From: an uncultured bacterium
GTDB lineage: Bacteria; Patescibacteriota; Gracilibacteria; Absconditabacterales; Absconditicoccaceae
Reading direction: 5' to 3'
DNA length: 64,000 bases
Assembly: GCA_947168815.1 (NCBI GenBank)
Contig: CAMVNG010000002.1
Coordinates: 62,001-126,000 of the forward strand
Part shown: one piece after another, positions 36,056 to 49,900 of the stretch
Layout of the letters: each line of letters opens with the position of its first letter
Position numbering within the stretch: the first letter of the stretch is position 1
The notes under the pieces: generated by a model
Seen by the model: only the letters and a program-made list of their open reading frames with translations
The model's database searches: none
Told to the model about the DNA's origin: nothing
Program-made: the position numbers and the translations under genes

Positions 36056-37087
36056 ATGAAATTAGATGGAAAAAGCATCCAGGCTGCAATTGCGCATCTT
36101 GTAGAAGAATATAGACTTGATCCATATCAAGTGCTTGATATTATGAGATCATGAATAAAATCAGGATTTAAAAAAGATTATCCGGAATATAGAAAATCAG
36201 ATATTGCTGTAAATATTGAAGATGATTGATCTATTAAAGTATATAAAGTGCTAACAGTTGTTGAAGAATTAGAAGATGAAGAGACTCAAATCCTTCTTGC
36301 TGATGCTAAAAAAGAGAGAAAAGATATAGAAATTGGAGAACCTCTCTTAACAGATGTTACTCCTGAGAATATGGAACTTTCAAGAATCGCAGCACAAGCA
36401 GCTGCTCAAACTATTAAGCAAGGTATCAAAAATATAGAAAGAGAAAGATTCTACGATAAATTCCAAGATAAAGAGGGACAACTTTTAAAAGCAAAAGTTA
36501 TTAAAGTTCATACTGATAGTGTAATTCTTGATATTGATGGAACTACTGTAGTTTTAGCTCCTGAAAGTCAGATTCCTAATAGACCATATGAGGTTGGAGA
36601 AGAAGTGTTTGTATTCCTTAAAAAAATTAGTAAAGAAGCTTGAAGTATTGTTCTAGATATTACACAAACATCTCCTGAATATGTTGTTGCTATCCTTGAA
36701 AAACTTGTACCTGAATTTGAAGAAGGTGTTGTTCGTATAGATAAAATATGAAGAATAGCTTGAAAGAAAACAAAGATCATTGTTTCAAGTACAGATGAAT
36801 CTATAGATCCAGTATGAGTTTTTGTTGGACACAAATGAGATAGAATTAATACAGTTCTTTCTCTATTGGATGGTGAAAAAGTTGATTTTGTTGAAAATAT
36901 AGATGATCCAAAAGAATTGATAACAAGACTTTTAAAGCCAGCACAAATTAACTCTATAGATATTAAGGACGGAAATAAAGCTGTTGTTAAGGTTGATGAA
37001 AGTCAAAAGCCTTTGGCTATAGGTAAAGCTGCAAGTAACATAAAATTAGCTACTCAGCTTAGCTGATATTCAATTGAAGTAATCTAA
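36056..37087 (+). CDS. nusA: Transcription termination/antitermination factor NusA
   Basis: MKLDGKSIQAAIAHLVEEYRLDPYQVLDIMRSGIKSGFKKDYPEYR…VRIDKIGRIAGKKTKIIVSSTDESIDPVGVFVGHKGDRINTVLSLLDGEKVDFVEN…. Confidence 0.9.
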
Positions 37088-37109
37088 TAATAAAATTAAT
37101 TTATAAAAA

Positions 37110-37140
37110 TTTCCCCGCCACAAAAAGCGGGGCTTTTCTT
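37110..37140 (+). terminator. Intrinsic terminator
   Basis: CCCCGC-cacaaaaa-GCGGGGCTTTTCTT. Confidence 0.85.
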
Positions 37141-37178
37141 GCCTGAAATTCTAGTTTTATTTTGTATTGGCGGCATTG

Positions 37179-37913
37179 ATGCTTAATGTTCACTCAATTG
37201 AAACATTTGCAACGCAAGATGGTCCATGAATAAGGCTTGTTATTTTTCTTCAAGGTTGTATGTTTAGATGTAAATATTGTCATAATCCAGATACAATACC
37301 TGTTGAAAATGAAAGAGTAATGCATCGATCAGAAGATGATGTCCTTTTGAGGATGAGAAAAGAAATTGAATATTTTTGAAAAGATTGATGAGTAACATTT
37401 TCTTGATGAGAACCGTTATTGCAAGCGTCAGCACTTCTTCCAATTGTTAAAAAATTAAAGGAAGAAGGTTTTCATGTATGTATAGATACTAATTGATATG
37501 TACAAACAAAAGAAGCTAGAGAAGTATTAAAATTAGCCAATCTTATACTTCCGGACATTAAACATATTGATCCAATCAAACATCAAGAATTAGTTGGGCA
37601 ATCTAATGAGAACACATTAAAGACGTTAGATTATTTAGATGAAATTAAAAAACCATATTGGATAAGATATGTTCTAGTTCCATGATATACAGATGATGAA
37701 AAAGATTTAAGAAAACTTTGAGAATATTTACAGACAAGAACATCAGCAGAAAGATTAGAAATTTTACCATATCATAATTTGTGAGTTTCTAAACGAGAAA
37801 AATTAAAATTAAATTATCCTTTAAAGTGAGTTCGTGCAGCTAATTCAGAAGATCTAAAAAGGGCGAAAGGTTTATTGAATGAATATTCTGAGATTATTTA
37901 CACAAGAGGATAA
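37179..37913 (+). CDS. pflA: Pyruvate formate-lyase activating enzyme (radical SAM)
   Basis: [40 protein letters not shown]…GGVTFSGGEPLLQ… (CxxxCxxC). Confidence 0.92.
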
Positions 37914-38011
37914 ATTGTATATATAAGCCTATGAAAACACATATTGACATTCTATAACTATTAATTATTATTATATTGTAAATAATCTATTTGTATCAGT
38001 TAGTAAATTCT

Positions 38012-39085
38012 ATGGAAAAAGAGGATTTGTTGTGAGAAAAACCTGACTCGAAAAGTTGTATAAAAGAGGAGTCTCAGAAAAAATGAAAAGAATTATTTGA
38101 AAATTTGAGTCATTGTGAAGAAGTTGTTTCTAGTGAATTATCATATAATAACTTTTGAAAACTTTGATATCGAAGTGATGCAACTTTTGTTGTTCATGAA
38201 AATTTAATACATGTTGATGAAGAGTGAAATAGATACATAGTTTTAGACTGAAATAGATATTATCAGGATCTTTCTCACGATAGAGGTTATTTTATTTTAG
38301 AAGACGAGTATGGTCTTCCACATTTTTATATTTGAGAATTGGATAGTGATTGAGCGCCTTTTTGAAATGCTTTAGTTTTGAGGTGTGATTGATGAATTTT
38401 TAGAGGAGAGCGAGGTAAAAAAGGAAAACTTGTAACTGAAAATTGGACGTATAATTGAAATTTCCATGAGGGAAAGCCGATTGATAAATATACCCATCCA
38501 TCTTTTTTAAGAAAGTGAGAATACTTAAGGAATGATTGATCTCAGGAAACTTATGTAGCTTATCCTGAGTCTTTATCAATGGTCAGCTTTATAAATGCAA
38601 AAGATACGAAAAAGGAAGAGGATTGGTCTAGGAAAAGAGAAAGTGTTGTAAGTATTGAAACTATTTCAGCAAATTGACAAAAAAATTTCGCATTACATTC
38701 ACGACAAAGAGAAGTTAAGTATACAGAAGATGAAAATTACTTTCTTTTTGAAGCTTCTCCAGAAGTGGTAGTAAAACTTCCTAAATATCAAGAAAAAGAT
38801 ATAGATACTTTTAGATATACACCTAAAGAAATTAGTGAAGGACATTGAAAATCTTCCGCTTTAAGAAAATGTAGAGATAGAGCAAGATACTTTTCGCATT
38901 TAGTAAATGCAATAGGTTCTTTTATAAGTGAGCATGAATCGGCAAGTTTTTCAGCATCTTGAGATGATTTGAAAGTTAAGTATCCAGAAAAATATTGGAA
39001 AATTACATTAGTAAAAGATATCCCCTGAAAAATAGATATTCCTGCAAAAGATTTTGCTAATCGGTTAAATGTTTATTATTCCTAG
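38012..39085 (+). CDS. Hypothetical protein (~357 aa)
   Basis: Continuous TGA=Gly frame MEKEDLLGEKPDSKSCIKEES…RLNVYYS*. Confidence 0.7.
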
Positions 39086-39111
39086 TTGAAATTAATTTAT
39101 ATAGAGAAATA

Positions 39112-40215
39112 CTAATCAACGTTTTCTCGCCATTTTTTGAAAACTTGTTTTTTATTATCAATGTTAACAACTTCTCAAATTTGAGGAGTTAATAAATTGA
39201 AGTGGTATTCTTCAGCTTCTTTTGATAAAATCTCTAGAGGTTCTTTCCGTAGATGTGTAGAAAGTGCATATTTTCCATTATGAGCAGGTATAACTCTTTT
39301 TGCTCAGAGTTCTTTTATTGTTTGTGGTAATTGTTGTGGAAGTGTGTGAATATATTTCCAACTCTTACTGTATTGTCAATTTTCGACAATAGCAATATCT
39401 ATATCCCATTTTTTTCATATTTCTCTATAGAAGGTGTCATAACCTCAATCACCTGCAAGGTATATAGTACTAGAAGGACTTTCAATCATAAATGAACATC
39501 GAAGAGTGTTATTTGGTCGCAATAAACGTCATGAAAAGTGACGAGCAGGTAGAACGGTTAGTTTGAGTTTTCATTCTTTAAACTCTTGTTCCCAATCTAA
39601 TTCAATGATATCTTCATTTTTGAATCACCATCTTTCAAAATGAGCTCATATTCAAAGTCAGCAAACAACTTTCCCTATTTTTCATCTTAATTCTTTTACT
39701 GTGAAATAATCGAGATGATCATAGTGATCGTGAGTTATGAGAAGATAATCAATATGTGGCATATCTTTTGGTTTATAGGTATCTGCTCATGGAAACGCTT
39801 TGTTAACAAAAGGTATTGGTGATCATGTGACTAATGTAGGATCAACAAGAAAGGTTTTTCAGTCAAGTTGCATAAAAAATGCTGAATGTCAGAGCCAAAT
39901 AATAGCATTAATATTTTTTTCTAATTTATGAAGATCTGTTTGAATATGAGGAATAATAGGAGGACGTACACCTTCTTTTGCTTTTTTAATGAGATTTAAT
40001 CATGAATTCCAACGAGGAGAAATCTTGGAATATGTCATTAAAGGTGTTTTAGAAAGATTCTTGAATTGAAAATACTTATAATGAGGTGATTGTTTTATTC
40101 TTTTTAATCTTTCTCAAGAAGGTCTTTTTCAAAAAAGTGGATGTTGTAAATAGAGGAGTATAAATATTAAAACACCTCCAATAATTGCAAATATCGAATA
40201 CCGTAATCAATTCAT
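39112..40215 (-). CDS. Metallo-beta-lactamase fold hydrolase (UlaG/NAPE-PLD-like)
   Basis: …LLITHDHYDHLDYFTVKEL…VLPARHFSGRLLRPNNTLRCSFMIES…YLAGDGGYD…ViPAHNGKYAL. Confidence 0.85.
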
Positions 40216-40390
40216 AATAACAAAAAAATTTAAACTAGAGGAAATATAGGAAAAAGAAACAATTTTACAAGGCAAAGCGGATTTTGGAACTAATTTTTAT
40301 TTGCATTTGTTATGCAGAATTTTATACTCTTTTTTATAGTGAAAATTTCGCTCAAATATATGAGCCTTTTATGATATAATATATAGACAT

Positions 40391-41896
40391 ATGCCAACGT
40401 TATGAATAATTGTAACAGCTGCAGTATCCCTAGCATTAGGTTGAGCAGCTTGATTCTATGGATATAAAAAAACCTTAAATGAGAAGCAAATCCGTTTTAA
40501 AAAGAAGATGGAGAAAGCTAAAGAATTAGAAGATGAAATATTAGATGAAGCAAAAGCAAAAGCAGAGAAAATATTGGAACAAGCAGAAATTAAGGCACAA
40601 AAAATTGAAGATCAGAGACTAGCAAAGATGGAAGAAATCCAAAATAGACTTCTCATAAGAGAAGAAAAAATGGATCAAAAGTTAGAAAAATTAGAAGAAG
40701 AAAAAGGAAAAGTATTAGATAAACAAAGAGAAGTTGACGAGATTATAGAAGAACAAAATAAGAAATTATCAGAAATTGCTCAGATTTCTACAGAAGATGC
40801 AAAAGCTCAAATTTTCGAAAGAGTTGAGAAGGATAACCAAGAAGAAATAGTTAGATTTATAGAAAAATTTAAGACAATTAAGACAGAAGAAGCTCAAAAA
40901 GAAGCTGCACAAATTCTTGCACAAGCAATGCCTAAATTGGCGGCTGATACTGTTAGTGAGTTTACTTCAAAGATGATTGATCTTCCAAGTGAAGAATTTA
41001 AATGAAAATTAATTGGTCGTGAATGAAGAAATATTTCTTTATTTGAAAAATTAACAGGAGTCGAATTATTAATAGATGATACTCCATTATCAGTAAGAAT
41101 ATCATCATTTGATAGTGAAAAAAGATTTGTAGCTGCAAAAGCACTAGAAATTTTAATTAAAGATTGAAGAATAAATCCATTCTATATCGAAAAAGTTTAT
41201 AATCAAGTAGTTTCTGAATTAGAGACAACATTGATGGAAAAAGGTAAAGAAGCATTAACACTTCTAAATCTTCCTATGATGAATCCTGAAATCGTTAGAA
41301 CAATTGGTCAATTCTATCTTAGATACAGTTATGGTCAAAATTTGTGGATTCATTCATTAGAGGTTGCTAAAATCAGTGAAAATATTGCTGTAGAACTTTG
41401 ATTAGATCCTAATATTGCTAAAAAAGCATGACTTTTGCATGATGTTGGTAAGGTAATTGCAGCAGCATGAGAATCTCATACAAAGGTTTGAGCTGATATG
41501 CTTCGTAAATGGGGTATTGATCCAATTATAGTTAATGCAGCAGAATCTCACCACTATGATGTAGAAATGACAAGTGCTTATTCATGGATTATAGCAGCAG
41601 CAGATGCTATGTCAGCATCAAGACCAGGTGCAAGATTCGATACTAAAGATTTTTTCATTGAAAAGATGTGAGAACTTGAGAAGTTGATTCTAGAAGTTGA
41701 TTGAGTAGAAAAAGTATATATTATGCAAGCTGGTAGAGAAATTATGGTATTTGTAGATCCAAAAGTTATTCCAGATACACAATTAGAAGACCTACTTGTT
41801 GAAATATGAAAGAAGATTGAAGAACAATTAGATTATCCATGAATTATTAGAGTAACAGCATTGAGAGAGACAAAGTTAATACAATATCTTAGATAA
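40391..41896 (+). CDS. rny: Ribonuclease Y
   Basis: N-terminal TM, long coiled coil, KH region [29 protein letters not shown] domain [30 protein letters not shown]. Confidence 0.95.
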
Positions 41897-41970
41897 TTAA
41901 AAAGTTGGAAGAAGATAAGGAATCGTTCATATATTATCCTTTACCTTCTTTCTTCTTATTTATATTAAAT

Positions 41971-42744
41971 ATGCTAATGTATCCATATTTAGAAATCTTT
42001 TGAACAAAACTGTATATGACGTGAATTGGTATAGTTTTGGCTTGTTTCGCTTTGTTAATTACGGTATATGTTCTTTCTAAAAAGTACCATCAAGAATTTG
42101 TAAGATTCTTCAATTGGCTTCCATGGTATCTTATCGTTGTATATTTTTGCGGACTTTATTTTTCGTTCTTTTTGAACTGATGAATAATTCCGACTTCATT
42201 GCAAGTTTTTAGTCCTTATTGATATCACTTTTCTCTTGTAGGAGTAGTGCTTTCATCTTTCGTTATGATTCTTATTTTCCTTTCTCAGTTTAAAAGGAAC
42301 GAATCAAAAAGAGTATGGATAGATATTCTTTTCTTTGGATTTATTAATGCAATAATAGTTCTATGAGTGTTCTTAGTTTTATGAGATAATTTTATAGGAA
42401 AAACAAATACTTGAGCAATTCATGTGACGGCGTTAACATCAGATAGTGCTCTTATTAAATATGGATGAGTATATCCGATTGGTCTCTTCCTGTCATTAGG
42501 TGCATTAGCTATAAATGTTATTATTACAATACGGAAATTAATAGTGAAAAGAAGTGGTTTAGGATTGCGGTGATTTATTCTATTGTTTATCCTTTTCATG
42601 GCAATACTTCCATTCTGGAATTATCCTGCTCATGGAGTCCTTTCTGTTTTCTGAAAGTTTAGTTTAGATGTTAATCACTATGTATTCATCTTTTTAATCC
42701 TTTTTTGTCTGCTTTCACGAAAGAAATTAAAGAAACCATATTAG
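41971..42744 (+). CDS. Polytopic membrane protein (possibly Lgt-like)
   Basis: MLMYPYLEIFGTKLYMTGIGIVLACFALLITVYVLSKKYHQEFVRFFNWLPWYLI…; family uncertain. Confidence 0.65.
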
Positions 42745-42783
42745 TGGTATATTTATATCTTAGAATGTGTTTATCTTCATATA

Positions 42784-44328
42784 ATGAAATTCTTTTTTTC
42801 AAAGACAGATAGTTTATATAAGATTTTCAAAACATTAGAGAAAATCCCATCTCAAAAAGCTGTTCAGATGTTTATAGACCCTGAGCATCCTTTTTTTGAA
42901 AACCAACGATGGGGAAAACAAATGGTAGAAATAATTGAAAAAAGGAATCTCAATATAACTTTTTCAGCAGAAAAAGAATCTAATAGAAAATATTTTGAAA
43001 ACTTATGATTAAAAGTTCAATACGAGGAAGAAAAACCAATAATTAAATTCTTAAAAACATTGTCACTGTTCCTTTTTGATATTAAGAAATTTCATCTCCA
43101 TGCATATAACAGACAAAAATATCTTTTTTATATGGTATTCTTTTTTGAGGTTCTAGCATGATTATGAATTTTGCGATTCATAATATTACTCATTCTACCT
43201 AATGCAACAATTACATTAAAGGTTGCTCAACAGACAGAAGATATAATATATAATTTTCGCTATTATTCAGCACAAGACGCCGCAGCTCTCGGTTCTGTAA
43301 GGCAAATTAGTATTCCATATTATACATGAAGTATTGATTATAATTATCAATTATCAATTTCAACTGAGAATATTCAGCATATAATAAATCCTTCAGCATG
43401 AATGGTTAAGATTTATAATAGAACTTCAGATGATATTGAGTTATTGGCTAATACAAGATTTGTAACAGCTAATGGTTTAACTTTTATCGCAAAGAATCCA
43501 CTTAAAATTCCTGCATGATTGCCAGATAATCCATCTGAAATTAAAGCAAAGTTTTATGCCGCAGAAACGGATGAAGAGGGAATAATTATGTGAACGAGGG
43601 GAAATATTCCAAAGAATACGAGATTAACGATAAGAAATCTTGATAATAGTTATTATTTTGGTCAAATTTGGGCTGAAACAATAGAAGATTTTACATGATG
43701 AAGTTCGACAGCGCTCTGAACAATTTCAGATAATGATAGAATATTCCTTGATCAAAAAATTAGAAAATCTGTTTATGCTGATAAGCTTAATATTGTTAGT
43801 AAGGAGTTCCAAGTAAAGGATACATTGATCTTAACATTTGATCAATTAGTTAAAACAGTATTCAATAAGTTAACTGTTAATTGAAAAATATGAGAAAGAG
43901 CTACTTCCTTAAAAGGAGAGGCCGATGTAACATTTAGCTTTTTCTATCTTAAATGGCCTGATATTGTAGCTGCATTTACTCAATATGTAAAAGAAAGACA
44001 GTCTGATAGTATTGAACTAATAAGTATTAATCCAAATAGTTTAGTTTTCATTCATGATGCTAATCAGGATTTTGCATGAATTGAAGACGGCGATGTATTT
44101 ATGATACCAACAAGAGTAACAATATTCCAGGGGTATGATTTCAAAAGAGATGTAAAAGGAATCCTACCATCAATTAAGACAAATGTTTCATGAAAAACGG
44201 TTGAGGAGGCAAGAAAAATAATTCTTCAATATCCAGAAGTTTCAAGTGTAAAAATAAATTTGTGACTATTACAATCAGATGTATTACCTAATGTAAAATC
44301 AAGAATTAAGGTAAAAGTTGAATATTAA
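42784..44328 (+). CDS. Baseplate-J-like domain membrane protein
   Basis: TGA=Gly frame; N-terminal TM, then …ILPNATITLKVAQQTEDI…, …FMIPTRVTIFQGYDFKRDVKGILPSIKTNVSGKTVEEARKIILQYPEVSSVKINLG…. Confidence 0.55.
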
Positions 44329-45407
44329 TTAGGTTTCCTTCGATAAAAGTGACATTCTTCAGCTCAATTGTAAAGCTTCTTTGATGAAAAGAAGTCTTTT
44401 TTTATTGAGGTTCCTTCTATAGAACTAATCCATCCTCAAAAGATATTTCATGTGAAACTATTTTTTAACTTTGTATATAGTTGTTCAAGATGGGGACTAG
44501 TTATTCTTTTTCAATAAGGAGGATTTGAAATAATCCAAGATCTTTCATCTTGAGAAAGAGTTGTATTTAAGAAGTCTTTTTGCTCAAATTGAATAATATG
44601 GTCAACTCAAGCTTTTTTCGCATTTTCTTGTGATATTTCGATAGCTTCTTTTGATATATCAGAAGCATAAATTTTATAATCTCAGTTAAATTGTTTAGCT
44701 TGAGCATCTTCTTTAATAGCAAGAAATCATCAATGATCAAAGTTTTTAAAATGTTCGAACGCAAAATGTCTCCGAGTTCATGGAGCAATATTTTTGGCGA
44801 GTAGAGCAGCTTCTGTGACAATAGTTCATGATCAGCAAAAGAAATCATATAATGGAGCTTTGAATTTCCATCATGCGAGTAGAAGAAGCGCTGCAGCAAT
44901 ATTTTCTTTAAGAGGAGCCTCTCATCATTTTATTTTATATCCTCTTTGATAAAGGGCAGTTCAAGAACTGTTTAAATACAAATTGATATAATCGTGATTA
45001 TTAACTAATAAGAGGTCTTCGACATATTTTTCTTCTTTTCAGAAACGAGTGATACTTTCCAATATCGCTTTATGAGCAACAGATTGTATGGCTCTTGTTG
45101 AGTTAAGGATTGATGATTTATTACATTCAACCTTCAAAGAGAGATTATTGTTGCTTGAAAATTGAGCATAATCTGAACTTTTTACTATTTCAAATAGTTC
45201 ATCAAATGTTTTTGCTGAACCTTCTGCTATCTGTATATATACTTTATTTGCTATTCTAGATAGATAGTTGATTTTTAACATTCCTTTATAATCTGTTTCA
45301 ACAAATGTTCATGTTTGAAAAGTATTAATTGGGAAATATCACAATTTTTTTATTTCTTGGGATAGTAAACTTCATAATCCTAATGGACAAGTAACTAAGA
45401 GTTTCAT
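44325..45407 (-). CDS. RlmL-like 23S rRNA m2G methyltransferase (THUMP + SAM MTase)
   Basis: MKLLVTCPLGLGSLLSQEIKKLGY…[53 protein letters not shown]…IISNPPYGKRI. Confidence 0.9.
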
Positions 45408-45410
45408 AAG

Positions 45411-45447
45411 AAAAAAATGTATAAAGATATAATATCTTTATACATTT
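45411..45447 (-). terminator. Intrinsic terminator
   Basis: Minus strand AAATGTATAAAGATA-tta-TATCTTTATACATTTTTTT. Confidence 0.7.
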
Positions 45448-45467
45448 CTCCTTTTTTACTGCAAGCT

Positions 45468-46406
45468 TTAGCTTACTCCTCAGAATTCTGAAAATATTTG
45501 ATAGAGTATAAAGAGGAAGAAAAAGAGAGCAATAACAGCTAAAATCATATTAATCATAAGAGTTTTCACCTTTTTGAAGTTATCTCATTTACCTCAGTCA
45601 ATAATGAGAAGATATCAACCATAAATAAGCATAATTACCATTAATGAACCACTAAGATACGCAAGAAATTTAATCACTTGGATGATAAAATCACCTGCTT
45701 GTTTTGCAAAAGAATCTTGAGATGCAATATAGTAAATAAAATCAACTACTTTCATTGCAACGAGTGCAAAAATAACATTTGCAAGACTCTTAGCAATTTT
45801 TTTACCGTCTCATCATTCACCAGTCTTTGGATTCATCATTTTAAATCATGCAACAACAATCATGATAATTGCTACAAAAAATGCAGCCCCCTTAAGAAAA
45901 CTAAGTACAAAGTAAAGAGGTCATTTAGCAGAAGTTAATTGATATTCAACTCAACTGGTCTGAGAAAGCGATATTACACTGAAAGGTCATCATGATCTAA
46001 ATATCCATACGGCTCAAAAGAAGAGGAGAGATCAGATAAGGATAAATAGAAGACTTGTTACAGCTTCTTTCAATTTCTCTGGTTTTCATAGACTTGTGAT
46101 AAGATGTGCAGCGGCAATAACTATACTTATAAAAACAAGTACCATACCAGCATATTTTCAAATATTCCATAATGCACCTCATCATCCTTCAGTAGGAAAA
46201 AATAATTTTTCAACATTTTGTTTTAAAGTATTCTTTGAACTAACACCATCTGGACTATAAAGACTATCACCATTATCAGAAGTTAATTCTTTAGCAAAAT
46301 CATCTTTGAAGTTTGGAGCTGATTTAGCAACTGTTAAGTTTCAAAGAAAAATAACTCCGAAGAGAAATGATAATACCATTATTCAAATTTTTCTTAAGTT
46401 ATTCAT
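45468..46406 (-). CDS. Polytopic membrane protein (TrbL/VirB6-like topology)
   Basis: TGA=Gly frame MNNLRKIGIMVLSFLFGVIFLGNLTVAKSAPNF…; many TM segments. Confidence 0.65.
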
Positions 46407-46432
46407 GAAGAGATATAGAAAAGAGTAAAATA

Positions 46433-46912
46433 TTATCAAAAAAAGTAATTAAGTAACATGGAAACAATCTTAATAATTGCAACAAAGGAAGACATAATGA
46501 TGACTCATAAAACAATATTTTTAATTTTTTCTTTAACTTCGTTAATTTTACCTTGTCCGGTTACAAGCATAGCCCCATTCCATACAAGTAGTATTGTTGC
46601 ACCAACAAGCCCTATGAAGAGAGTCCATTGAAGATACGCAGAAATTCAATTTTCATCTTTAATAAGCCAATTAAGTGTATTAGCGATTTGATATTTTCTA
46701 GAGCCATTTGCTGCAAGTTTTGTACTATTATTAATCATGTCTAATTTAGTATCTTGAATATTTGTTGCACCTTCATTAGCTTTCCCAGCTATAGTATCAG
46801 CAATCTCTGTTGGTGTCCTTCACCAACCAACCCATCAGGTATTTGATGCAAAACATGGTAGGCTGAGCATTAGCATTCAAATAACCATTAGTAATTTAAT
46901 TTTTGTTTTCAT
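46433..46912 (-). CDS. Small TrbC/VirB2-like two-TM protein with signal peptide
   Basis: MKTKIKLLMVIGMLMLSLPCFASN…GWLIKDENGISAYLQWTLFIGLVGATILLVWNGAMLVTGQGKINEVKEKIKNIVLGVIIMSSFVAIIKIVSMLL. Confidence 0.6.
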
Positions 46913-46935
46913 GGGATAATATATATATAAAAGAA

Positions 46936-49900
46936 TTACTCATCTTCATTTTCAGACTTTTCTCTAAGCTTTGCTTTAATCGCAAATGCTGATATTAAAC
47001 CAATAAATGCGAAAACAACAATTCACAAAATCCAAAGGATTACTTTAATGAAACCTGGCATACCTGAACTATTACTATTATTATCACCCTTTTCTAATTC
47101 AAGTGAAGTTAATGTTTCATTATCAATAATCTTTTTATCTGGATCTTTTTTAATGTATTCAGAACATACAGTACTGATAACATCCAAACTTTCTGCAATT
47201 TTACATAGATTTGGTCTTACTGTATTCTGATAATCATCTTCAGCAATTTGTTCATCTCAAATATTATCATTTTGAGCTGTACTATTTGATATAATATAAT
47301 TAATACTTTCTATGATTTTTAATCTTTCATCTGGAGTATCCTTTCAAGGCTCATTCTCTAATTCTTCCAATTGAGTAAATCACTTATTAATGGTTTCTTG
47401 TAATTTAAGTGGAAGTAATGATAAAATTTCTTCTTTAGCAACTTCATATGGTGTACCATTGATTCCAACATATGAAAGATATTCTGATAAATTATTTACG
47501 AAAGTATCTAATTTCTCTTTTTGAGTTTCAGAAAGTTTATCAAGTTTATTTTTATTCTCAAGTAAGAATTGATCTAGTTGTATTAAATCACCTCTTTGTG
47601 CATTTTTATCTCAGTTAGCTAAATCATTTCTAAGAGTAAGAATTAAACTTCTAAGTGTTTCAAAGGTGATACTTTCGGAAGTATCAATTGTTGTAATTAA
47701 ATCATTGGCGAGATTATATAAATCTTTCGTTGAAGCGTCTAAGTCTTTCTCAAAATCAGCGAAACTAACCATAAAATCTTTGTGTTTAAGTTTAGAGTCT
47801 GTAGCGGTTTTATAATATATTCTACCAATGGCTGATTCATAACTAGGAGTATAGGTTTGAACAGACATTCTATTACATGAAAAGTCTCTATTATTAGTTG
47901 GATCTCAATCATCTTTACTATCAAAACTAATGTCACTATCAACATAACATGTTTCAATTGATTCATCACTCTTAATATAGAAAAGTACTTCATTATTAAG
48001 TTGTCTACCAACAAAGATTTCTGGTAGATTTGAATCAAATTCAGCTTCTGGAAGACTAATTAAAAATATTCAGTTTGCTATTGGTTTAAGTAATGTCGTA
48101 TCATTAACGGTTACATCAATAGAACTTTCAGCTTCATTTCCATTTTCATCTTTTGCTTTAATAATTACTGTATAAGTTCACTTTTTAGGATAAGTAACTT
48201 TAAAAGTCTTTTCTAATGTAGTATTAAAATATCTTTGATTTCATAGTTCACATTGTTCTTTATCAAGACAAATTTCTCTTTCTATAATCTTTCCTAAACT
48301 AACATCTTTAAAGATAACACTTTTTCAAATAGCGGTATAAATTAAACTTGGTCTAACAGATGCTTTAACGACAATAGGTGCCCCTTCTCATATTCATCTA
48401 TAGTCTCTATAAATAACAGAGGCAGTTGGAACGTAAGGACTATTGGCAGGACTAGGTTTTGTATAAACATATTTAACACGATCATTTTTAGTTGTTAAAT
48501 CATATTCACCATCTCCATCAAAGTCGATTTGAATAGTTCTTTCTTTTTCGAAGTCTGATCTATCAGATATAATCTTACTTATAATATCAAATGTGATTTC
48601 CTCTCATACTTCAGCATTAATCTTATCGGTTTTTAATGTAACGATAGGAATGTCTGGCTGTTTTGTATCAGGAGGAAACATGATAATTGGACCATTTCAG
48701 AGAATGTCTTCACTAGATTTAGATCATTCATCGTTGTCAAACATTTTAACTCAGAACATAAATTCTCAAGCTTGTCTTGGAACAGAGAAGAATGTATAAG
48801 GAATTGTACCCGGAGTAATTTTTGTTTCTAAAAGCTTGTTAGGGTTTGATTTTGGATAATAATACCATTTGAAATATGAAATAGTTCAATCAGTATCCAT
48901 AGCTCCATCAGCAGTTACTTTAACAATAATAGGATCAACATCTTCAGCAAAAATATTATTGGTACTACTATTTTGCTGGAATCCAATACCTATTTCATTT
49001 CCATATTGAGGATAACTAAGTGTTAGATTAGAAAGTGTTGGAAGTGCATTGATTACTTTGAACCAAATTCTATGAGTGGTTGGTGTTCAAAGTGATGTAT
49101 CTTCAAGAGTGTAATCAATATACTGACAACCAACGGAGTTAAATTTATGAGTAAAATGAGTTGCTTGAATAAATTCATCATTCTTAACTTGGAAATAGTA
49201 TTTTAAGAGATTATTATTTCCCTGAGCATTTACTGATAATGAAGTATCAATAGTGAATGTTTCTTGTCTATTAATTCTATACGCAGGTTCTTTTTTTGAT
49301 CATGTACCATTTTCATCAGCGACAATACACTCATCGTTTTGTGCAATGGTATGATTATTGATATCAATAATTTCATATCCAACAATTGGCTTATCTTTTT
49401 CTCAGATAAATACATTAGTAGTAACTTCGTTAAAATCTTCTTTAGAATCAGTTACTCTTACCTTAACAGTATATACTCATATTTTTTCATATACTTTATT
49501 CATAGAATTAGTTTCGTTTGATCTGGCTGGTTCTCCATCTCCGAAATTCCATACATAACTAATTACAGGAGTATTTGTCTGAACTTTAAAATTAATTGAT
49601 TCTCCCCATATTGTAGCTTTAGGATTTGCGGTAATTTCTGGTCTTAAAACAGATTGAACTGTTACATATTTAGAAATTTCTGTACTTTGACCATAGCTAT
49701 CCATTACTTTTAGAGTAATTAGATGATCTCACTTTTCATTAAAGAGAGCAGTAATATTTCTATTATTATTTTCAGTTGATGTAATTTCTACAGCATTTGG
49801 ATTTGAAAAACTCCATTCATATGTTAATTTATCATTTCAGTTTCCTACATCGATGTCAGTTGATGGAGAGGCATCTAAAACGAATTCTGAAGGGTATAAC

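Noticed and set aside
41899-41960. Possible terminator after rny
   Set aside because: Pairing (GAAGAAGATAAGGA…TCCTTTACCTTCTTTC) is imperfect with a large loop; not confident enough to list.
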